A stretch of 64,000 nucleotides of DNA from Pseudomonas sp. KUIN-1 (GCF_009176725.1 NZ_AP020337.1:3286001-3350000); one strand, 5' to 3'; shown: positions 37,272 to 48,740, counted from the stretch's first letter. Program-made: numbers and translations. The notes: a model not told the origin generated them from the sequence alone.

Positions 37272-39140
37272 ATGCGTTTTGTTTTTTCATCATTGCTCGC
37301 CTTGACGCTGACCTTCGTTGGCGCTGCCCAATCGCTGTACGCAGCCCCGCAACACGCCCTGACCGTTTACGGCGAAGCTGCGCGCTATCCCGCTGACTTC
37401 AAGCACTTCGATTACGTGAACCCGGACGCGCCCAAAGGCGGCAGCATGCGCCGCTCGGCCATCGAGATCGGCCAGTTCGATCACCTGATGCCCTTCACCG
37501 ACAAGGGCATGGGCGTTTCGCAGATCAACGGCATGCTCTATTCCCCACTGGCCACGCGCTCGATGGATGAGCCCTACACCGTCTACGGGCTTGTCGCCGA
37601 GAAAATGGAGCGTGGCGCGGATGGCCTCTCCCTGCGCTTTTACCTGAACCCGAAGGCACGTTTCGCGGACGGCACGCCGATTACTGCCAGTGACGTGAAG
37701 TACACCTACGAGCTGCTGATGACGCAGGGCAACCTGCAATACCGCACCCAGTTTGAAGCGGTCAAGGGCGTGGAGGTCGAATCGCCTTCGCAGGTCCGCT
37801 TCGACTTCAAGCAGAGCGATAACCGCACCCTGCCCCTCGACCTGGCTTCGCTGCCGGTATTCCCCGAACACTGGTGGAAAACCCGTGACTTCGCCAGCGG
37901 CGCCGGCTTTGAAATTCCGCCCGGCAGCGGGCCCTACCGGATCAGCCATGTGGACCCTGGCCGCACCGTTACCTTTGAGCGCGATGCGGACTGGTGGGGC
38001 AAGGACCTGCCGGTCAGCAAAGGCCTGTATAACTTCGACAGGTTCAGCATCGAATACTTCGGCGACACCGATGTTGCACGTACGGTACTCAAAGGCGGCG
38101 CCTACGATTACAACCGCGAGTTTTCGGCCACCGGCTATTCAATCCGCTATGACGGCCCGGCCCTCAGCGACGGACGCCTGCAGAAAGCCCAACTGGCCAG
38201 AGGCGCGGTGCAAAGCTCGCAGGGTTTCGTCTTCAACCTGAGCCGCCCCATGTTCCAGGACCGCCGCGTGCGCCAGGCGCTGTCGCTGCTCTGGGACTTT
38301 GAATGGACCAACCGGCAGATGATGCGCAACATGTACATCCGCCAGAACAGCTTCTTCTCCAACTCGGAGTTGGCCGCCAGCGAACTGCCCACGCCTGCCG
38401 AACTGAAAATCCTCGAGCCACTGCGCGGTAAAGTCCCCGAGCAAGTATTCGACAGCGTGTTCGAGACGCCAAAAACCGATGGCACAGGCTTAATCCGCGA
38501 CAAGCAGCTGCAAGCGCTGGCCTTGATGAAGGAAGCAGGCTGGACGCCGAAGGGCGATGAGCTGGTGAATGCCCAGGGCGAACCCTTCAGCTTCACCTTT
38601 CTCAATGCACAAACAGGTTTCGAGCGGATGCTGCTGCCCTACAAACGCACCCTGGCGCAGATCGGTATCCACTTCGACATTCGCCGCATCGATGCCGCGC
38701 AATACCTCAACCGCGTCATGGCCCGCGATTACGACATGATCGTCACCGGCTATCCGGTCTCGACATCGCCCGGTGCCGAGCTGTACAGCAGTTTCGGCTC
38801 CAAGGTGGCGATGGACCCTGGTTCAAGCAATTACATGGCGCTGCGAGACCCCGCCGTCGATGCGCTGATTGCCGGCCTGCTCAAGGCCGACAGCAAGCAG
38901 ACCATGACCGACTACGCCCATTGCCTGGACCGGGTACTGCAGTGGAACTACTACTGGATTCCCAACTATTATCCGCCCGGCTCTTCAACCGTCTGGTGGA
39001 ACCGTTTCGGCATCCCGAAAATTCAGGCCAGCAATAACGAAGCCATCGAAACATGGTGGGAAATCAGCCCGACACCGCTGACCAACGAGCAATTCGCTGA
39101 AAAACGCGGCGCTTCAGCCATTGTTTCGGAGATGCAGTGA
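37272..39140 (+). CDS. yejA: Oligopeptide ABC transporter binding protein YejA-like
   Basis: 622 residues with a signal peptide (RFVFSSLLALTLTFVGAA to LYA) and a family-5 solute-binding fold: HALTVYGEAARYPADFKHFD, NPDAPKGGSMRRSAIEIGQF, ATRSMDEPYTVYGLVAEKME, FADGTPITASDVKYTYELL, GSGPYRISHVDPGRTVTFER and PNYYPPGSSTVWWNRFG. Matches YejA, which in enterobacteria imports peptides including microcin C. ATG at 37272 gives the signal peptide; the frame from 37182 is longer but not family-like. Abuts the yejB start. Confidence 0.92.
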   Translation: MRFVFSSLLALTLTFVGAAQSLYAAPQHALTVYGEAARYPADFKHFDYVNPDAPKGGSMRRSAIEIGQFDHLMPFTDKGMGVSQINGMLYSPLATRSMDEPYTVYGLVAEKMERGADGLSLRFYLNPKARFADGTPITASDVKYTYELLMTQGNLQYRTQFEAVKGVEVESPSQVRFDFKQSDNRTLPLDLASLPVFPEHWWKTRDFASGAGFEIPPGSGPYRISHVDPGRTVTFERDADWWGKDLPVSKGLYNFDRFSIEYFGDTDVARTVLKGGAYDYNREFSATGYSIRYDGPALSDGRLQKAQLARGAVQSSQGFVFNLSRPMFQDRRVRQALSLLWDFEWTNRQMMRNMYIRQNSFFSNSELAASELPTPAELKILEPLRGKVPEQVFDSVFETPKTDGTGLIRDKQLQALALMKEAGWTPKGDELVNAQGEPFSFTFLNAQTGFERMLLPYKRTLAQIGIHFDIRRIDAAQYLNRVMARDYDMIVTGYPVSTSPGAELYSSFGSKVAMDPGSSNYMALRDPAVDALIAGLLKADSKQTMTDYAHCLDRVLQWNYYWIPNYYPPGSSTVWWNRFGIPKIQASNNEAIETWWEISPTPLTNEQFAEKRGASAIVSEMQ

Positions 39141-40205
39141 ATGCTTGGCTATATTCTGCGTCGCGTGCTGCTGATCATCCCTACCCTGCTGTGCATTCTG
39201 CTGGTCAACTTTTTCATCGTGCAGGCCGCTCCGGGTGGGCCTGTGGAGCAGGCCATCGCTCGGCTGCAAGGGATCGGCGGCGCCACCGTGGGCGCAGGCG
39301 CCAGCGAGTCCGCCGGGGCCGGTCATTCCAAAGCGTCCCGCGGGCTGGACCCGGCGCTGATCAAGCAGATCGAACGTCAATACGGTTTCGACAAACCGCT
39401 GCACGAACGTCTCTGGCTGATGCTGAAGAACTACGCCCGACTGGATTTCGGCAGCAGCTTCTTTCGCGGCGCTACGGTGACCGACCTGATTCTGCAGAAA
39501 ATGCCGGTGTCGATATCGCTGGGGCTCTGGGCGACGTTGCTGACCTACCTGGTGTCTATCCCGCTGGGGATTCGCAAAGCAGTCAAACACGGCAGCCAGT
39601 TCGATATCTGGAGCAGCACCGCCATCATCATCGGCTACGCCATGCCAGCCTTCCTGTTCGCCATGCTGCTGGTGGTGGTGTTCTGTGGCGGCACGTCGCT
39701 GAACTGGTTTCCGGTGCGCGGACTGGTCTCGGACAACTTCGAGCAACTGACCACGATCGGCAAGATCGCTGACTATTTCTGGCACCTCGCGCTGCCGGTC
39801 TTGGCGCTGGTGATTGGTGGCTTCGCCACGCTGACCCTGCTGACCAAACATTCCTTTCTCAACGAAATCACCCGCCAGTACGTGACCACGGCCCGCGCCA
39901 AGGGCATGAGCGAGCGGCGGGTGCTGTATGGCCATGTGTTTCGCAATGCCATGTTGCTGGTGGTGTCAGGCATTCCGCAGGCATTCATCAGCGTGTTCTT
40001 TGCCGGGTCGCTGCTGATCGAGGTGATCTTCTCGCTGGATGGCCTGGGCCGCATGAGCTATGAAGCCGCTGTGTCGCGGGACTATCCGGTGGTGTTCGGC
40101 TCGTTGTTCATCTTCACCGTGTTCGGCCTGCTGATAAAACTGATCGGCGATATCTGCTACACGCTGGTCGACCCCAGAATCGACTTCAGCGCGAGGAATG
40201 CATGA
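39141..40205 (+). CDS. yejB: Oligopeptide ABC transporter permease YejB
   Basis: 354 residues, OppB-type permease. N-terminal [20 protein letters not shown], a periplasmic loop, then the core [20 protein letters not shown] with the EAA-like loop [26 protein letters not shown], and DLGRM-type [12 protein letters not shown]. Starts on the base after the yejA stop; overlaps yejE by 4 bases. Confidence 0.93.
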   Translation: MLGYILRRVLLIIPTLLCILLVNFFIVQAAPGGPVEQAIARLQGIGGATVGAGASESAGAGHSKASRGLDPALIKQIERQYGFDKPLHERLWLMLKNYARLDFGSSFFRGATVTDLILQKMPVSISLGLWATLLTYLVSIPLGIRKAVKHGSQFDIWSSTAIIIGYAMPAFLFAMLLVVVFCGGTSLNWFPVRGLVSDNFEQLTTIGKIADYFWHLALPVLALVIGGFATLTLLTKHSFLNEITRQYVTTARAKGMSERRVLYGHVFRNAMLLVVSGIPQAFISVFFAGSLLIEVIFSLDGLGRMSYEAAVSRDYPVVFGSLFIFTVFGLLIKLIGDICYTLVDPRIDFSARNA

Positions 40206-41227
40206 TGCGCAGCCTTTCGCCGCTGGCCCGTCGTCGCCTGGAACGCTTTCGCAGCAATCGCCGCGGCTGGTGGTCGCTGTGGCTGTTCTGCGGACTGTTT
40301 GCCCTGACCCTGGGTGGCGAACTGATCGCCAATGACAAACCGCTGCTGGTCAGCTATCAGCACTCGCTCTATTTCCCGGTGTTCAAGCGTTATACCGAGC
40401 AGCAATTCGGCGGCGAGCTGCCCTTCCAGCCCGATTACCGCAGCGACTACGTGCGTACGCTGATCAGCAAAGGTGACGGCTGGATGCTGTTCCCGCCGAT
40501 TCCGTTCAGTGACGACACGCCCAACTATGACCTGACCACCCCTGCCCCCAGCCCGCCCTCTGCAGAAAACTGGCTCGGCACTGATGACCAGGCGCGCGAC
40601 GTCATGGCGCGGGTGATCTTCGGCGCCCGGGTATCGATCCTGTTTGCGCTGGCGCTGACCTTTATCAGCGCATTGATCGGCATCAGCGCCGGGGCGTTGC
40701 AGGGTTATTACGGCGGTTGGGTCGACCTGTTCGGTCAGCGACTGCTGGAGGTCTGGTCAGGCCTGCCGGTGCTGTACCTGCTGATCATCCTCTCAGGCTT
40801 CGTCGAACCCGATTTCTGGTGGCTGCTGGGCATCATGGCGCTGTTTTCCTGGCTGACCCTGGTCGATGTGGTGCGCGCCGAGTTTCTGCGCGGCCGCAAC
40901 CTCGAATACGTCAAGGCCGCCCGTGCGCTCGGTCTGGGCGACCGAAAAGTGATCATGCGCCACATCCTGCCCAACGCAATGACTGCGACGTTGAGCTATC
41001 TGCCGTTCATCCTTACCGGCGCCATCTCGACCCTCACCGCGCTGGACTTTCTGGGCTTCGGCATGCCTGCCGGCAGCGCGTCGCTGGGCGAACTGATCGC
41101 CCAGGGCAAGCAGAACCTGCAAGCGCCCTGGCTGGGACTGACGGCGTTCTTTGCCCTCGCGTTGATCCTGACGCTGCTGGTATTCATAGGCGAGGCGCTG
41201 CGTGATGCCTTCGACCCGAGGTCCTGA
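40202..41227 (+). CDS. yejE: Oligopeptide ABC transporter permease YejE
   Basis: 341 residues, OppC-type permease: an N-terminal membrane anchor ([20 protein letters not shown]), a YejE-type periplasmic loop ([60 protein letters not shown]) and the core with [20 protein letters not shown] and [23 protein letters not shown] overlaps the yejB stop in ATGA. Confidence 0.94.
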   Translation: MMRSLSPLARRRLERFRSNRRGWWSLWLFCGLFALTLGGELIANDKPLLVSYQHSLYFPVFKRYTEQQFGGELPFQPDYRSDYVRTLISKGDGWMLFPPIPFSDDTPNYDLTTPAPSPPSAENWLGTDDQARDVMARVIFGARVSILFALALTFISALIGISAGALQGYYGGWVDLFGQRLLEVWSGLPVLYLLIILSGFVEPDFWWLLGIMALFSWLTLVDVVRAEFLRGRNLEYVKAARALGLGDRKVIMRHILPNAMTATLSYLPFILTGAISTLTALDFLGFGMPAGSASLGELIAQGKQNLQAPWLGLTAFFALALILTLLVFIGEALRDAFDPRS

Positions 41228-41228
41228 C

Positions 41229-42806
41229 ATGTCGGAAAACCTGATCGAAATCCGCGACCTGAGCGTCGCCTTCAACGGGCAAAAAGTGGTCAGCAACCTG
41301 AGCCTGGATGTGCGCCGCGGCGAGTGCCTGGCACTGGTCGGCGAGTCCGGTTCCGGCAAGTCGGTTACCGCGCATTCGATCCTGCAATTGCTGCCCCGCA
41401 GCGGCACCCTGACCACGGGCAGCATCACCTACCGGGGTCAACAGCTGGTGGGGGCCGACGACCGCACCCTTCGCGAGCTGCGTGGCAACCGGATTGCGAT
41501 GATTTTCCAGGAACCAATGACCTCGCTGAACCCGCTGCACAGCGTAGCCAAGCAAATCGGCGAGACATTGTTGCTGCATCGCGGCGTCAGTGGGCGTGAA
41601 GCGCAGAAACGCATTGTCGAGCTGCTGGAGCTGGTCGGTATTCAGCAGCCGGAAAAACGCCTGAAGGCCTATCCGCACGAACTCTCCGGAGGCCAGCGTC
41701 AGCGGGTGATGATTGCCATGGCACTGGCCTGCGAACCGGAGCTGCTGATTGCCGACGAACCCACCACTGCGCTGGACGTCACGGTACAACGCAAAATCCT
41801 CCTGCTGCTCAAGGAGCTGCAGCAGCGCCTGAACATGTCGCTGCTGTTGATCAGCCATGACCTGAATCTGGTGCACAGCGTCGCTCAGCGCGTCTGCGTA
41901 ATGCGCGCCGGCGAAATCGTCGAGCAGTCCGATTGCAAGTCGCTGTTCAAATCACCTCAGCATCCCTACAGCCGCCTGCTGCTGGACGCCGAACCTGCCG
42001 GCGAGCCGCTGCCACGCGACACCCGGGAAACGGTGCTGCAAGTCGACAACCTGAAGGTCTGGTTTTCCCTGACCGGCGGCATCCTGCGGCGGCACAGGGA
42101 ATACCTCAAGGCGGTGGATGACATCAGCCTGAGCATCGAGCGCGGCAAGACCCTGGGTATCGTCGGTGAGTCGGGTTCCGGCAAGTCGACCCTGGGTCAG
42201 GCGATCCTGCGTCTGCTGGAGTCACGCGGCAGTATCCGCTTTCGCGGGCAGGCGCTGGATGGCCTGAGTCAGAAACAGATGCGCCCGTGGCGTAAAGAGA
42301 TGCAAGTGGTCTTTCAGGACCCTTACGGCAGCCTCAGCCCGCGCATGTCGGTGGCGCAGATCATCAGTGAGGGGCTGGAGGTGCACAGCCAGTACAACCC
42401 GGCGAAATGCGATGCAGAGGTCATTCGGGCGCTGGAAGAAGTCGGCATCGACCCGCAGAGTCGGCATCGCTACCCCCATGAATTTTCCGGTGGCCAGCGT
42501 CAGCGCATCGCCATTGCCCGGGCGCTGGTGCTGAAACCCGCACTGATTCTGCTCGATGAGCCGACATCGGCGCTGGACCGTACCGTACAGAAACAGGTCG
42601 TGGCGCTGCTGCGCGAACTTCAGGAAAAGCATGGCCTGACGTATCTGTTCATCAGCCATGACCTGGCAGTGGTCAAAGCCCTCGCCCACGACGTGATCGT
42701 GGTCAAGGATGGCAAAGTCGTCGAGCGTGGCGCGAGCCATGATGTCTTCGAGGCACCGCAACATCCCTACACGCAGGAATTGCTGGCGGCCGCGCATCCG
42801 GAATGA
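41229..42806 (+). CDS. yejF: Oligopeptide ABC transporter ATP-binding protein YejF
   Basis: 525 residues with two complete ATPase domains, as in YejF. Domain 1: [48 protein letters not shown] and [13 protein letters not shown]. Domain 2: [47 protein letters not shown] and [13 protein letters not shown]. The oligopeptide-type spacer [12 protein letters not shown] follows domain 1. Starts one base after the yejE stop. Confidence 0.95.
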   Translation: MSENLIEIRDLSVAFNGQKVVSNLSLDVRRGECLALVGESGSGKSVTAHSILQLLPRSGTLTTGSITYRGQQLVGADDRTLRELRGNRIAMIFQEPMTSLNPLHSVAKQIGETLLLHRGVSGREAQKRIVELLELVGIQQPEKRLKAYPHELSGGQRQRVMIAMALACEPELLIADEPTTALDVTVQRKILLLLKELQQRLNMSLLLISHDLNLVHSVAQRVCVMRAGEIVEQSDCKSLFKSPQHPYSRLLLDAEPAGEPLPRDTRETVLQVDNLKVWFSLTGGILRRHREYLKAVDDISLSIERGKTLGIVGESGSGKSTLGQAILRLLESRGSIRFRGQALDGLSQKQMRPWRKEMQVVFQDPYGSLSPRMSVAQIISEGLEVHSQYNPAKCDAEVIRALEEVGIDPQSRHRYPHEFSGGQRQRIAIARALVLKPALILLDEPTSALDRTVQKQVVALLRELQEKHGLTYLFISHDLAVVKALAHDVIVVKDGKVVERGASHDVFEAPQHPYTQELLAAAHPE

Positions 42807-42856
42807 TCTGGCCCACAACGAAGCTTCTGCCCGGGGGGCGTAGGAGCGTCTCCGAT

Positions 42857-44026
42857 TTACGCCTGCGGACCCGGCGCGTCATCATCGACCAGCCCCCACT
42901 CGGCGGTGCTTGCCGTGCTGCTGCCGGTCGGGGCCGGCGGCGGTGTGGTGAGGCTCCCGGCGCCGCCTTCACTGTGCAGTTTGAGGCGCAGGCGCACGTT
43001 GTTCTGCGAGTCGGCGTTCTTGAGGGCTTCTTCTTCGCTGATCGCCCCTTCGACGGCCAGATTGAACAGCGCCGAGTCGAACGTCTGCATACCGAGGCTG
43101 CCGGACTTCTCCATGATGCCCTTGAGTTCGGTCAGTTCATTGCGCTGGATCAGGTCGCGAATGGTCGGCGTGCCCATCATCACTTCCACCGCCGCGCGGC
43201 GCTTGCCATCCGGTGTTCTGACCAGTCGCTGGGAGACGAATGCCTTGAGGTTGTTGCCCAGGTCATGCAGCAACTGCGCGCGACGCTCTTCCGGGAAGAA
43301 ATTGATGATCCGGTCCAGCGCCTGATTGGCGTTGTTGGCGTGCAGGGTCGAGATCGCCAGGTGGCCGGTGTCGGCAAACGCCAGCGCGTGCTCCATGGTC
43401 TCGCGATCACGAATCTCGCCGATCAGAATCACATCCGGCGCCTGGCGCAGCGTGTTTTTCAATGCCGCATGGAAGCTGCGGGTATCGACCCCGACTTCGC
43501 GCTGGTTGACGATCGATTTCTTGTGGCGATGGATGAACTCGACCGGGTCCTCAATGGTGATGATATGGCCGCTGGCGTTGCGGTTACGGTAGTCGATCAG
43601 CGCCGCCAATGAGGTCGACTTGCCCGAACCCGTGGCCCCGACAAACAGCACCAGACCGCGCTTTTCCATGATCACGTCGAGCAGCACGGGCGGCAGGAAC
43701 AGGTCTTCGAAACGCGGGATGTCCAGTTTGATATTCCGCGCGACGATGGACACTTCGTTGCGCTGCATAAAGATATTGATCCGGAACCGGCCGATGCCCG
43801 CCATAGAAACGGCGAGGTTCATCTCCAGTTCGCGTTGAAACTCGAGCTTCTGCTCCTCGTCCATAAGCCCCTGGGCAATGACTGCGACCTCCCCCGGCTT
43901 GAAGGTTTCGCTGCCCAGTGGCTTGAGCACACCGTTGAACTTGGCGCACGGTGGTGCTCCGGTGGAGAGGTACAGGTCCGATCCGTCCTGACTGGCCAGA
44001 ATCTTCAACAGCGCCGGAAAATCCAT
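42857..44026 (-). CDS. PilT/PilU-family type IV pilus retraction ATPase
   Basis: 389 residues. N-terminal PAS-like domain (MDFPALLKILASQDGSDLYL, STGAPPCAKFNGVLKPL), then the ATPase core: Walker A GATGSGKST, Asp box HIITIEDPVEF, Walker B VILIGEIRDRETMEHALAFA, and His box TGHLAISTLHANNANQALDR. The C-terminal tail is variable and Pro/Thr rich. PilT/PilU drive pilus retraction and twitching. It is closer to PilU than PilT in opening sequence and length. It stands alone, away from other pil genes, so the exact paralogue is uncertain. Confidence 0.85.
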   Translation of the reverse strand: MDFPALLKILASQDGSDLYLSTGAPPCAKFNGVLKPLGSETFKPGEVAVIAQGLMDEEQKLEFQRELEMNLAVSMAGIGRFRINIFMQRNEVSIVARNIKLDIPRFEDLFLPPVLLDVIMEKRGLVLFVGATGSGKSTSLAALIDYRNRNASGHIITIEDPVEFIHRHKKSIVNQREVGVDTRSFHAALKNTLRQAPDVILIGEIRDRETMEHALAFADTGHLAISTLHANNANQALDRIINFFPEERRAQLLHDLGNNLKAFVSQRLVRTPDGKRRAAVEVMMGTPTIRDLIQRNELTELKGIMEKSGSLGMQTFDSALFNLAVEGAISEEEALKNADSQNNVRLRLKLHSEGGAGSLTTPPPAPTGSSTASTAEWGLVDDDAPGPQA

Positions 44027-44149
44027 AATCAATACCGTACAAAATGAAGTAAAAAGACCACGGCCGTCAGGACGGTACGCGTGACGTGCGGGCGTCGCTC
44101 AGCAAGAGCAGGCATAATGGCAGCCTTTTGCAGCAGGTGATATTGCGAC

Positions 44150-44425
44150 ATGAAAGCCCAAGCCCGCCATATTCTGGTGAAGACCGCCGAAGAGGCCGAA
44201 CAGCTCAAGCTGCGCATTGCCAAGGGTGAGGCGTTTGACGTGCTGGCTAAAAAGCATTCTAGCTGCCCGTCCGGCAAACGTGGCGGCGATCTGGGCGAAG
44301 TCAGGCCTGGGCAAATGGTCGGCGCCATCGATCAGGTGATCTTCAAAAAGCCGCTGCGCGTCGTGCATGGGCCAATCAAGAGCAAATTCGGCTATCACCT
44401 GGTGCAGGTGTTCTATCGCGACTGA
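44150..44425 (+). CDS. ppiC: Parvulin-type peptidyl-prolyl cis-trans isomerase (second copy)
   Basis: 91 residues, a single parvulin domain: ARHILVKTAEEAEQLKLRIA, GEAFDVLAKKHSSCPSGKRG, GDLGEVRPGQMVGAIDQVIF, GPIKSKFGYHLVQVFYRD. Paralogue of the 36755 gene with about half the residues the same. No signal peptide. A terminator lies 18 bases past the stop. Confidence 0.9.
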   Translation: MKAQARHILVKTAEEAEQLKLRIAKGEAFDVLAKKHSSCPSGKRGGDLGEVRPGQMVGAIDQVIFKKPLRVVHGPIKSKFGYHLVQVFYRD

Positions 44426-44443
44426 AGCGCAGAACAAAAGCTG

Positions 44444-44477
44444 AAAAACCCCGAACCGAGCGCGGTTCGAGGTTTTT
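44444..44477. terminator. Bidirectional terminator between ppiC and pgm
   Basis: Inverted repeat AAAAACC-c-CGAACC / GGTTCG-a-GGTTTTT with a 6-base loop, T-rich on both exits, between the convergent ppiC and pgm genes. Confidence 0.85.
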
Positions 44478-44497
44478 CGGGCATCAGCCAGCGCTGA

Positions 44498-46144
44498 TCA
44501 GTTCGGCGAAATGGCGCCGTCTACCAGCACTTGAGCTTCTGCCACCAGACGCTTGAGGTGATCTTCGCTGACAAAGCTCTCGGCGTAGATCTTGTAGATG
44601 TCCTCGGTGCCTGAAGGGCGCGCCGCAAACCAGCCATTTTCGGTCATGACCTTGACGCCACCAAACGCCTGATCGTTGCCCGGTGCATTGCTCAGCACCT
44701 GCTGAATAGGCTCGCCCGCCAGTTCAGTGGAAGTCACCTGCTCCGGCGACAGCTTGCTCAGCAGTGCCTTCTGTTGCGGGTTGGCCTTGGCATCGACGCG
44801 GGTCGAGAACGGCTCGCCCAGTTCTTCAGTCATGGTCTTGTAGATTTCGCTCGGATCGCGACCGGTACGCGCGGTCATTTCCGCAGCCAGCAAGGCCGGA
44901 ATCAGACCGTCCTTGTCAGTGGTCCAGACCGTACCGTCGCGGCGCAGGAACGAGGCGCCGGCACTTTCTTCACCGCCAAAACCCAGCGAGCCCTCGAACA
45001 GCCCCTGAGCGAAGTATTTGAAGCCGACCGGCACTTCGTACAGGCGACGGCCCAGGCGCTTGGCCACCCGATCGATCATGCCGCTGCTGACCACGGTCTT
45101 GCCGACCGCTGCATCGGCACGCCACTCGGGACGATTCTGAAACAGATAGTCGATGGACACGGCGAGGTAGCTGTTGGGCGTCATCAGTCCACCAGACGGG
45201 GTCACGATGCCGTGGCGGTCGTGATCCGGATCGCAGGCAAATGCAACCTGATAACGGTCCTTGAGACCGATCAGGCTTTGCATCGCGTGGCTGGAGGACG
45301 GGTCCATGCGAATCTGGCCATCCCAGTCGACGGTCATGAAGCGGAACGTAGGGTCGACAAATTTATTGACCACATCCAGATTCAGGCCGTAATGCTCGCC
45401 AATAGCCGACCAGTAATTCACTCCGGCGCCGCCCAGCGGGTCGACACCAAGACGCAGGCCCGAGTTGCGGATGGCGTCCATGTCGATCACGTTCTTCAGG
45501 TCGGCCACGTAGGTGTTGACGTAATCATGGCGGTGCGTGGTATCGGCACGCAGCGCTTTTTCATGGCTGATGCGTGAAACGCCAGTGACGTTCTCGGCCA
45601 GCAGTTCGTTGGCCTTGTTCTCGATCCACTTGGTGACATCACTGTCGGCCGGGCCGCCATTGGGCGGGTTGTACTTGAAGCCACCGCTTTGCGGCGGGTT
45701 GTGCGACGGCGTAATGACGATGCCGTCCGCCAGCCCTGAGGTACGGCCGCGGTTGTAGCAGATAATCGCGTGGGAAACCGCAGGCGTCGGGGTGTATTCG
45801 TCACCTTGCGAAATCATCATCTGCACGCCATTGGCGGCCAGCACTTCAAGCGCGGTGGCTGCGGCCGGGGTCGACAGCGCGTGGGTATCGGCCCCCAGAA
45901 ACAACGGGCCGTCGATGCCGTTGGCCTTGCGGTACAGGCAGATCGCCTGACTGATAGCCAGCACGTGCCATTCGTTGAAACCCAGGTCAAACGACGTGCC
46001 ACGGTGCCCGGAAGTGCCGAACGCAACACGTTGAGTGGGCACCGATGCATCGGGCTGGCCGGTGTAGTAAGCCGTGACCAGTCTCGGAATATCGACCAGT
46101 AACTGCGCAGGTGCCAGCTTGCCGGCGAAAGGACTGAGACTCAT
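44498..46144 (-). CDS. pgm: Phosphoglucomutase (alpha-D-glucose phosphate-specific)
   Basis: 548 residues, full length. Interconverts glucose-1-P and glucose-6-P for glycogen, trehalose and envelope polysaccharide. Motifs: [20 protein letters not shown] (N-terminal), active-site phosphoserine loop [20 protein letters not shown], metal-binding loop [14 protein letters not shown], the sugar-binding [15 protein letters not shown] and phosphate-binding [17 protein letters not shown]. Single gene. Confidence 0.95.
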   Translation of the reverse strand: MSLSPFAGKLAPAQLLVDIPRLVTAYYTGQPDASVPTQRVAFGTSGHRGTSFDLGFNEWHVLAISQAICLYRKANGIDGPLFLGADTHALSTPAAATALEVLAANGVQMMISQGDEYTPTPAVSHAIICYNRGRTSGLADGIVITPSHNPPQSGGFKYNPPNGGPADSDVTKWIENKANELLAENVTGVSRISHEKALRADTTHRHDYVNTYVADLKNVIDMDAIRNSGLRLGVDPLGGAGVNYWSAIGEHYGLNLDVVNKFVDPTFRFMTVDWDGQIRMDPSSSHAMQSLIGLKDRYQVAFACDPDHDRHGIVTPSGGLMTPNSYLAVSIDYLFQNRPEWRADAAVGKTVVSSGMIDRVAKRLGRRLYEVPVGFKYFAQGLFEGSLGFGGEESAGASFLRRDGTVWTTDKDGLIPALLAAEMTARTGRDPSEIYKTMTEELGEPFSTRVDAKANPQQKALLSKLSPEQVTSTELAGEPIQQVLSNAPGNDQAFGGVKVMTENGWFAARPSGTEDIYKIYAESFVSEDHLKRLVAEAQVLVDGAISPN

Positions 46145-46307
46145 ACAACCTCCACTAAGAAATGAAATACGGAGAAAAAATAAAGACTTGCTGCAGCTGC
46201 CAAGATGATCGATGCCGCAGTTTACTGGCAGTTCGACAGCGCCGCTTGAGTATTGATCCCCGGCATCTGCTTCTGTTTCAGCTCAATCGCCAAAACGGCA
46301 ACCGAGC

Positions 46308-48635
46308 TCAGGCCATCGACGTTTCGGGCCGCCACCACGCTGGAAACAACTGCTTCACCTTGTGCTCGGCAAAACGGTCATCGATGAGCATCACCACACC
46401 ACTGTCACTCTGGCTGCGGATAACCCGCCCCGCAGCCTGCACCACCTTCTGCACGCCGGGGTAAAGGTAGGTGTAGTCGTAACCGGCACCGAACAGCGCC
46501 GCCATGCGCTGCTTGAACTGTTCGTTGACCGGATTGAGCTGAGGCAGCCCCAGGGTGGCGATGAACGCGCCGATCAGGCGTGCGCCCGGCAAGTCGATAC
46601 CTTCACCAAACGCGCCGCCCAGCACGGCAAAACCGATGCCCTGACTGCTCAGGGTGAACCGGTCGAGAAACGCGTGGCGCTCGCTCTCGCCCATCCCCCG
46701 TGCCTGCTGCCAGAGGCTGATGTGCGGGTGGGTGCGCGCCATCAGCTCGGCGACCTGCTGCAGGTAATCGAAACTGCTGAAGAACGCCAGGTAATTGCCC
46801 GGCCGCGTGTCGAACTGCTCGGCCATCAGTTCGACAATCGGCGCCAGCGAAGCCTGACGATGGGTAAAGCGAGTGGAAATGCGACTGACGATGCGCACAT
46901 CGAGCTGATCGTGGTGAAACGGCGATTCCACATCGATCCATGCCGTGTTGACCGGCAATCCCAGCAGGTCCGCGTAATAGTGGCGCGGGTTGAGCGTTGC
47001 GGAAAACAGTACGGTGCTGCGCGCAGCGGTCAGGCGCGGGCGGATGAAGCGTGCGGGGACGACGTTACGCAGGCTGAGGCGCGACAGAACGCGCTTGCCG
47101 CCCGCCTCGCGCCGGGTGATGTCGAAAATGAAATGCTCATCGAACAGCTCGGCGATGCGCGCAAAGCCGATGGCTTCCAGGTAGAACCCCTGCAACGTGC
47201 CATCCACGGCCTGCGGGTGCTCGTTGAAATGATCACCGATGGTCGAGATGCACTGGTTCAGGCTGCCGATGAATTTTTCCGGTGCTGCCGAATAAGCCTG
47301 ATAGGTACCGGGCTGTGCCTTGTGCAGCGCATTCCATTGGCGATCCAGGCGCTGCAAGGCTTTTTTCACCGGTTCCGGCGCTGTCTGAATCAAGGCTTTC
47401 AGCTGGCTCTGGTCAAGGCTCGCGCTGTACATCTGGCGTGCCCGCTCGACCATGTTGTGGGCTTCATCGACCAACACCGCAACGCGCCACTGATTGAGCT
47501 GACCGAGGCCGAACAACAGCGCGCTCAGGTCAAAGTAATAGTTGTAGTCCGCGATGACTACGTCAGCCCAGCGCGCCAGTTCCTGACTTAAATAATACGG
47601 GCAGACCTGATGCTGCAAGGCGACATCGCGTACGCCCGCCTGATTCAGCCACGGCGAGGTCAACGCCGCTGAGCGCGCGGCTGGCAGACGATCATAAAAG
47701 CCGCTGGCCAGCGGACAGGAATCACCGTTACAGGCCTTGTCCGGATGCTCGCAGGCCTTGTCACGCGCCACCAGCTCAAGGACCCGCAGCTTCAGCTCCG
47801 GCGCACCGTGATTGATGACTTCCAGTGCATCCAGTGCCAGGCGACGCCCTGGTGTCTTGGCGGTGAGAAAGAAAATCTTGTCGAGCTTCTGGCCGGGTGC
47901 GGCCTTGAGCAAGGGAAACAGCGTGCCCACCGTTTTGCCGATACCGGTCGGGGCCTGAGCCATCAGGCAACAGCCGGTACTGACGGCCTTGTACACCGAC
48001 TCGGCCAGCACCCGCTGCCCGGTACGGAAGGACGCGTGAGGGAATTTCAGGCTGCCCAGCGTCGTGTGCAGCGCCTGCGTATGCGCCAGCTCCTGCTGCG
48101 CCCAGCCGAGGAATATCGTGCACTGTCGTTCGAAGAACGCTTGCAACGTGGCCGCACTGAACGGCTCACGAATCAGGGTTTCCTGCTCGCTGACAATGTT
48201 GAAATACACCAGCGCCAGCGTCACGCTCTCAAGCTGCAGGCGCTGGCAAAGCAGCCAGCCGTAGACCTTCACCTGCGCCCAGTGCAACTGACGGTGGTTG
48301 GCGGGCATCGCGTCGAGTTCACCGCGATAGGTTTTCACCTCTTCCAGTTGATTGCGACTGGCGTCATAGCCGTCCGCCCTGCCCCTTACCGTCAGCTCGC
48401 GATAATCACCACTCAACGACAGCTCGGCCTGGTAATCGGCGCCGCGCCGCGTGGCGACCGTGCGATGCCCGGCAATACCTTCCTGCGCCGTGGGTGACGG
48501 CGTGAAGCGCAGGTCGAGGTCGCCCACCTTGGCGGTGAACTCACACAACGCGCGCACGGCCACGACATAACGCGCAGGCAGGTCGCTGGCGAGAACAGGC
48601 TCGGGATCAGGGTTTACGGGGGCGTTCGGGGTCAC
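46308..48635 (-). CDS. DinG/XPD-like helicase fused to a PD-(D/E)XK nuclease-like domain
   Basis: 775 residues from a proposed GTG. The N-terminal ~150 residues look like a Cas4/RecB-type nuclease: GRADGYDASRNQLEEVKTYR has the D...E-x-K core, and HWAQVKVYGWLL follows. The SF2 helicase then has Walker A APTGIGKT, an FeS cysteine set between KACEHPDKACNGDSCPL and HQVCPYYLS, DEAH in VLVDEAHNM, and motif VI-like VQAAGRVIRSQ with DDRF at the end. It probably acts on branched or damaged DNA. The start is uncertain: no ATG fits and the open frame runs back to a TTG at 48737, abutting the next gene. Confidence 0.82.
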   Translation of the reverse strand: MTPNAPVNPDPEPVLASDLPARYVVAVRALCEFTAKVGDLDLRFTPSPTAQEGIAGHRTVATRRGADYQAELSLSGDYRELTVRGRADGYDASRNQLEEVKTYRGELDAMPANHRQLHWAQVKVYGWLLCQRLQLESVTLALVYFNIVSEQETLIREPFSAATLQAFFERQCTIFLGWAQQELAHTQALHTTLGSLKFPHASFRTGQRVLAESVYKAVSTGCCLMAQAPTGIGKTVGTLFPLLKAAPGQKLDKIFFLTAKTPGRRLALDALEVINHGAPELKLRVLELVARDKACEHPDKACNGDSCPLASGFYDRLPAARSAALTSPWLNQAGVRDVALQHQVCPYYLSQELARWADVVIADYNYYFDLSALLFGLGQLNQWRVAVLVDEAHNMVERARQMYSASLDQSQLKALIQTAPEPVKKALQRLDRQWNALHKAQPGTYQAYSAAPEKFIGSLNQCISTIGDHFNEHPQAVDGTLQGFYLEAIGFARIAELFDEHFIFDITRREAGGKRVLSRLSLRNVVPARFIRPRLTAARSTVLFSATLNPRHYYADLLGLPVNTAWIDVESPFHHDQLDVRIVSRISTRFTHRQASLAPIVELMAEQFDTRPGNYLAFFSSFDYLQQVAELMARTHPHISLWQQARGMGESERHAFLDRFTLSSQGIGFAVLGGAFGEGIDLPGARLIGAFIATLGLPQLNPVNEQFKQRMAALFGAGYDYTYLYPGVQKVVQAAGRVIRSQSDSGVVMLIDDRFAEHKVKQLFPAWWRPETSMA

Positions 48636-48740
48636 TGCGCTAGGGAGCCGTTGGTTGTGAATACTGGACAGGCGTCCAGTTAACAACCTTGCACCACGTC
48701 TGGCAAACACAAATGGATCGACGGCCTGCCAGGTCAACGC

